A stretch of DNA of 64,000 nt from Ulota crispa (lineage: Eukaryota; Streptophyta; Bryopsida; Orthotrichales; Orthotrichaceae), in the NCBI GenBank assembly GCA_963920765.1, contig OY987248.1, positions 19,006,539 to 19,070,538 of the forward strand. The letters run 5' to 3'. Positions 58,482-64,000 of the stretch are shown here, one piece after another (the first letter of the stretch is position 1; each line of letters begins with the position of its first letter). A program made the translations under genes and the position numbers. The notes under the pieces are model-generated. The model had not been told where the DNA came from. It saw only the letters and a list, made by a program, of their open reading frames with translations, and made no database searches.

Positions 58482-59955
58482 GCTCGCCTCTGACGCCTTC
58501 CAAGGACCGCGAATAATCACCTAGATAGGAGCTTGAAGTGCAGCTGAGGGAGAGGAATTGGAATAGAGGAATTGAGGCAGAGAGGAGATCCAGAAAAAAA
58601 GGCAAGAGAGGACATCGGAAAGGCCACCACGAGGTGGAGTGTGAGAAATTTGCAGAAAATACTAAGAGGGCCATACGCGGTGAGAGGTGTGATGTAAACA
58701 TGGTGCAGTAAGGAGGAGGCTCTAGACAAGGAATAAAAGCTCTAGACATAGGCCCTCATAGAACTACGTGTAGAAAATAGCCTCGAGAATATTGAATGTA
58801 ACGAGTAGAATAGCCTTGAGAATGTAATCAAAGAGGATGCCCCAAAAGAAACACACAAAAAAACACACTGCGTAACGAATAAGTAGGATGCCAATATATT
58901 ATAAAAGCCACACAATCCATCATAATCTACACAAAGCCTTTTCTGCACATTTCTTAAAAAAATTCAATGCCCCCAAACTCACGACTTTATACACACATCC
59001 AGGAACATCACCATCTTTCAGAAAGAAAGACAGTCAAACAAACTTCTTCAGCAACGTTTTCTTCGTAATTAGTTCACCGACATCAGTTGTAATTTTAAAA
59101 AAAACAATAAAAAGACTATCCAAAACTTGCAAAGGACTTTTGAAAGCTTGGATCACTGTCAATTACGCGTGGTACGAGAGCTATCATTCTCTCAAAAGCC
59201 TCAACAGATATCAGACGAGATTGCAGCACTTATACTCACACAGAACAATACAATAAACCAAGAAAAGCCATGATCAAGCCACAGCCTGCTTCGGAAACTT
59301 AAACCGGGATTGCACAACACATCATACTACCAAAATCATAACGACCTCTGTAATATCAGATCTGTACCTCTGTAATATCACGTACCGCCTCCAATTCCTG
59401 CCGTCGAAGCTCAAGACCTTCAAATCGTATCATACACCGATCACACTCCTTAAGTAGCCGCCAGATCTATTCGGATGTCAATAATCAGCCTTGCACGAAT
59501 TCAAAACACTCGTTAATTAATTGAAAACAGATAAAGCTCTCGAGTGAACAACTCGTGAACAACTGCAGGCACATCGCCATCGATATTCTTAAGGACGATA
59601 GGGATTCTATTATTTACAAAATATATTATAATGCAAGACGCCAACGCTCAATATTTTGCCAAGCAGTTCCAATGCGCTCGACAGCAAACCCTAGCAAACC
59701 CTGAGAAGAGCCCGGAGCGAGCACCTGGACAAAAGTAGGAACGGCCGCGGGAGAAAAGCATACCGAGTTGGAAATAGCTCCCCGTTGTAAGGCGGAGGAG
59801 CAGCGAGAGAAAAAACGAGGGGGAGAGCGATGAGGAGAGCTGCAGCGGATACCGCAACAGTAATGCTGTGGCAGCAACGGGAAGCAAATTAGGGTTTCGG
59901 GGAAGGAAGGGGACAGAAAGAAAGACAGCATCGGTGGTTGCGGAGAAGGACGGGG
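58482..59955 (-). promoter_or_regulatory. 5' UTR, long 5' UTR intron and promoter-proximal region of the hnRNP Q-like gene
   Basis: A GC- and CT-rich stretch at 59620-59950 reads on the - strand as a typical plant leader with CTCTC runs and the telo-box-like GAAACCCTAATTT (59888-59899), which is common near starts of plant genes for RNA and translation factors. A donor CTCG|GTATGC (59764/59763) and an acceptor CTAG|GTGATT (58521/58520) would remove an intron of about 1243 bp just upstream of the start codon. The start of transcription is inferred, not seen. Frames on both strands here are not interpreted as proteins. Confidence 0.55.
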
Positions 59956-59959
59956 CCAA

Positions 59960-60466
59960 CGAATATCTTTTCTTCTTTGGTTCTCTTTTTCAACCCGGGT
60001 TTTCCTTGTTTTTGTTGAGAACTTTATACTTAGCCTATAGAGTTTACACTTTTAAAACATCCTTCTATTTTTGGAATCCTCAAATTTGTTAAATTTTCTA
60101 AAATTGTAAAAGTAACTTTCTAAAATTTGCTAATTTTTTTAGAATTGTAAAAGTAAAATTTTCAATAGCTTGTGATGCATCTAAAGATTAAACATGTACT
60201 GGAAGCACTTCACATTAAGGTCAAGCAAGTAAAGAGGTCATGGGATTGAGTGGCCAAATTTTCTTAAGAGGTCATGGGATTGAGTGGTCAAATTTTCTTA
60301 AGAGGTCAAAATAATGAGTTGAAAATAGGTAATGAAATCAACATACATTTGCACCTTTGTTATATCACATTTTTAATCTTGGATATCACATTGTACTACT
60401 AAAATCACAAAGTCCTTTGTGATATCACATCTTTAGTCTCTTTTGATATTATTGCATAGATGCAAA
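59960..60466. other. Upstream intergenic DNA with a tandem repeat
   Basis: A 36-bp unit (GAGGTCATGGGATTGAGTGG + 16 bp) is repeated twice plus a partial third copy at 60234-60310. GATATCACA motifs recur at 60360-60430. Confidence 0.6.
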
Positions 60467-60786
60467 GGAAAATTTCTTGGATACCTCTGAAATTTGCGAT
60501 ATTTAAATAGATACCCTTGCTTTTTCAAAAACTGCATAAATACCTTTGGACCATAATTTTTAGGCATTTATTTGTGGTGCTTGTACTTCCTTCATGACCA
60601 ATGTTGAAGAAGGAATGTAATGAAACAAAAAAGAAGCAATTTGTGCATAAAAGATTAAGGGAAGTGACATGCACAACAAAACAAACGTCTGAAAATTTTG
60701 GTTTAAGAGTATTTGTGTATTTTTGAAAAAACGGGGGTATCTATAGAAATATTGAAAACTTTAGGGGAATCCGTGAAATTTTCTCC
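60467..60786. mobile_element. Mutator-like MITE, family E copy 2
   Basis: GGAAAATTTCTTGGATACC at the left and its inverted counterpart GAAATTTTCTCC at the right; arms of about 120 bp carry ACCTTTGGACCATAATTTTT and its complement. Flanking nonamers AGATGCAAA and AGATATAAT match at 6 of 9, an old duplication. 320 bp, no coding capacity. Confidence 0.7.
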
Positions 60787-60795
60787 AGATATAAT

Positions 60796-62400
60796 TTGAA
60801 AATTTACAATTTTTTTTACTTAGCATTCTATTCTATTTAATATATGAAATTTTTATAAACTTTTAATGACAAATACATAGCGTAGCAAGAACCAACTGCT
60901 ATTTATAATATTAAAATCAAAATGACGTTTATAATATCACATTTGCACATTTTTAATATCACAATTATTCTTGTGATATCACAATTTCAGGTCTTGTGAT
61001 ATCACATTAGACATTTCCTTGGGCAGTAGGGCCATTTTGTTGAAAATTCATCATCTAATAAATTCCAAATACATTTTTGGGCCATTTTCATTTGAAATGT
61101 CTTTGTTATTCAAGTTGAAATTCATTCACTATTGAATTCTTTTTCATTCATAGTGACTTTTGGTCAAAATTGGAGTTAAAAAATCTCTTAGTTTAAAGTG
61201 ATAGTTATCTAACAATTATATTGTAAGCTCATTTATGAAATTGTGGTTGTAGATTTGGAAGGAGGGTCATTGATTTTGAAATAATAACAATAAATATCAA
61301 ATTATCACAAGTGGCTATTTTCCATTTTTGTACATGAAGATTGCCATTTTTGCATTTGAAGTTTTGGGCGGCTAGGAAGAAACCAAAAATTTATTTTCTC
61401 ATCTATGTTCAATCACAAATGTATCAAAAATCTGCGATTTTTGGAGGTTTTTTGATAACATCATTGAAAGTCCTTGAAATTCTAGATCCTTTGACTATAG
61501 TTATGTTTTGGTGTTTAATAATGATTTTGCAATGACAAGTCAAAAACTTCAAAATTGCCTCTTAAAAAAACACATACACATTTAAAGGTTGAAGAGACAA
61601 TTATGACAAATTTTTATATTTTAAAAAACATACTTCCTCCCAATGCAACTTTTTTCAAATCTAGGGTGAAGAGTTCAATTAGCTCTCTTGTTAGATAAAA
61701 TAATTAAGCTTTCAAAACATGGATTCTTTGAATTTGATATTCCTAAACTTCAATATGTTAAACGCAAAAATTTAGTTAAGAAATCAAATGCCAAATTAAG
61801 GTGATTTTCTATGAGATTGGTGCAAGAGGTGTTTCAAGTCAAAACTTGCAAACAATATTTTAGGTTCTTCATTCTTGTTTGGTGGAATGATTTTACAACA
61901 TTTTCTATTGTAAATTTGTCTAAAAAATATAAACTTCTTTTTAAGAATAGCGATTGGAGTGTGTCAATTTTAATTGTTGTATTCTTTGGATCAAATGAAT
62001 TTGGTATAAATGATTAATAGAAAAGCTCTTTTTTTAAGGTTATTACTTGTAGTGCTACAATGGTGAATATACTTTTGCCATCAATTGCATTAATTTCTTC
62101 GATTTTGATTTGTAAAAAAATTAATATTGAAATATATAAATTTGAAATTAGATTTCAAAAAAAGTTCATATTGTATGGGTTCTATTTGGCATCACACATT
62201 GAAATTTTAGTTCATGAGACATTAAATGTGCTAGTAATGAAAGATGTCCATGGTCTCACATTTTTTAATGATAATTGTTTAGAGGCTCTCACGAGGACTC
62301 TTAAACATTTAATTGCACACATGAATAAGTCAGATAATATATTGATTTTTGATTTGATTGAATTGGATAAGAGGCAAGATGTTTAAAGGGAAAAGTGATA
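60796..62400. other. AT-rich DNA with repeated GTGATATCAC motifs and weak open frames
   Basis: TGATATCACA motifs recur at 60930-61005, mirroring those before the family E MITE. Two + strand frames, 61811-62017 (68 codons) and 62060-62386 (108 codons), lie close together. The second has a hydrophobic start and ends KHLIAHMNKSDNILIFDLIE. No family is recognised and they may be a decayed gene or chance in AT-rich sequence. Confidence 0.3.
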
Positions 62401-63080
62401 GTCATCATAGTTTTCAAAACCCATATAATAATTGTCCCCATGCCATAAACTGGACGATTCCAAGACTCTGCCACACTCTATAATCCACCGCGAGTGGGTT
62501 CTAAAATAAATTGAGCATCACATACGACAACACCACCACCACTGTACATGGTGTTATCACAAAGATGATTGACTCTCAACGGATGCGCGCAACATTGTCT
62601 ATGCCAAAAAAACGCCGCTCCAAATAGAGCCGCTTGCGCTGAGTACCACAATACTATTCCACACATGCGCAACACCGGACTGAAAAGGGTAGCCATGCAT
62701 CGCATAGATATCTTAGCATGGTACAAGCTCTTTTTACCCAATACTATATTCGGATCTGAAATCCTTTGAGGTGCTCTTTGAAATATTGTAAACAGTCACC
62801 TATTGTTCTCTGTATCCTCCATGCAGCAATGTCATCAGAACTGCGCATGCAAGAGGGGCTAGAGATGCAATCGTCCAACCTGCCGGCGCGTACTGGCCAC
62901 CCTAACCCTCCTAACTGAATTCACCCCTAATATGGTTAGCTCATCCTACATGCATGCATTGCCATCCATCCTAGTGTTGAACATACTCACAATGTTGAGA
63001 TGGTATTGATGAGGCGGCTTACCAGTTTGACAGCAACGCTAGCTCCAAAGGCGCCGATGTCGACGCACAACACAAAAAAT
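62401..63080. other. GC-richer patch of unknown origin
   Basis: Composition shifts abruptly to near 50% GC, with overlapping frames on both strands (62478-62741 -, 62569-62769 +). Neither shows a recognised domain or a splice partner. It may be a fragment of a host gene or retroelement. Confidence 0.3.
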
Positions 63081-64000
63081 AAACTTCATAAAATGCAGAA
63101 GGTGGAAGATTAAAGTTGTTAGTGCAAAATCTTATGAAAGACTCATTTTTTATAATTTTAAAAAGCAAGTTTTTCAATCTTAAAAGAGTTTTTAAATTCT
63201 AAATTCTAAATGCTTCATAAATATTGCCTGAAGCATTCTGAGGTGGATGGAATTTTTCTTTACAATGTCTATACAATGCTATTGTCTTCCAAAAGATTTG
63301 GAGGTTTCAAGAATTGGAATAAATGATTTTTAGAGCACTTCAACCATCTTAACCTTGAAAATAAAATATTTGCATTTGTATAAGGAACTTATTTTTTTTA
63401 AACAAATATTTTGAAAAACTTGTAATGTTTTTACAAGTGGCTTACTAGCCAGAGTCTAACGCATTTTATCACAAAAACTTATTGGTAGATGGAAGCTACA
63501 AAAGTAAAATAAAACTACTGAAATGAGCCAAAAGAAGTTTTATGCATAACAATTTATTTGCATCAAATATTGGCTCTTATGCTTTAATATAAATATATCA
63601 TCTTCATATTGAAAATGTGAGAAGAGAAGAAAATATTTGCTACAAAGATTATACTTCCAGCTATAACAAAGCAATTTGGGCATGTACAATTAAATTTGAT
63701 GTATTTACTGCAAATAATAATGCACAATGCTTTATAATGTGATTTGCTTAAAAAAAAATCACTTGTTCATGTTTTTTTAATTTATTGGAGTCTCTCAAGC
63801 TATTGAGGTTGAGTAAAAGGTTGAAGATGGTATTTTGTTTGCAAGTGTTTTGTCTATTTTTTGTTGGTTGAAAAATTATATCAAATATTAAACATACAAT
63901 ACAATTTTAATGTTTACAAAAATATGTAGGATTTTTTTTGACATTTCAATGTAAACTGTGAAAAAAATGTGGAACTTTTTTTTTTCTAAGCCTTCAATTT
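63081..64000. other. AT-rich intergenic DNA
   Basis: No gene, RNA or repeat recognised up to the end of the window. Confidence 0.4.

Noticed and set aside
1..64000. tRNA or rRNA genes
   Set aside because: No stretch with recognisable A and B boxes and cloverleaf pairing, or rRNA-like sequence, was found by eye; a covariance-model search would be needed to exclude them.

Overview
The window looks like nuclear DNA of a land plant. It is strongly AT-rich, has GT-AG spliceosomal introns, a plant-type hnRNP Q/LIF2-like gene with a telo-box-bearing GC-rich 5' end, and many small non-autonomous DNA transposons of plant-typical classes (CACTA, Stowaway-like, Mutator-like, hAT-like). Low gene density, short exons and roughly 30-35% GC would fit a non-flowering land plant, but the species cannot be fixed from the sequence alone.

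Only two genes can be reconstructed. On the + strand, 42740-48411 holds a tetratricopeptide-repeat (kinesin-light-chain-like) protein gene of about 416 codons in nine exons; one splice junction (end of exon 2) is doubtful. On the - strand, 58481-55561 holds an hnRNP Q-type RNA-binding protein: eight coding exons, 508 codons, acidic N-terminus, three RRMs and a Gly/Arg/Tyr-rich tail, all joined in phase. Its likely 5' UTR begins near 59950 and is split by an intron of about 1.2 kb.

Most of the rest (about 2-42 kb and 49-55 kb) is a dense, nested field of miniature transposons with no complete transposase gene. The dominant group is a set of about 23 copies that start CCCCTAAAGG or CCCTTRAA and sit in TTAA (one ATAA) target duplications. 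These features fit piggyBac-like or Kolobok-like MITEs. They fall into several sequence subfamilies, two of them giant foldbacks, and several share a stem-loop about 15 bp inside one end. Other groups are GGTAGGAG-ended elements with 3-bp TAA/TTA flanks; CACTA mini-elements with 3-bp duplications; Mutator-like MITEs with 9-bp duplications, one carrying a GC-rich insert like a Pack-MULE; and hAT-like palindromes with 8-bp duplications. There is also a Stowaway-like element and a pogo/Emigrant-like element. Related copies inside the window serve as empty sites, so several target duplications can be demonstrated directly.

The 3' end (60-64 kb) is AT-rich intergenic DNA with one Mutator-like MITE, repeated GTGATATCAC motifs and a GC-richer patch at 62.4-63.1 kb of unknown origin.
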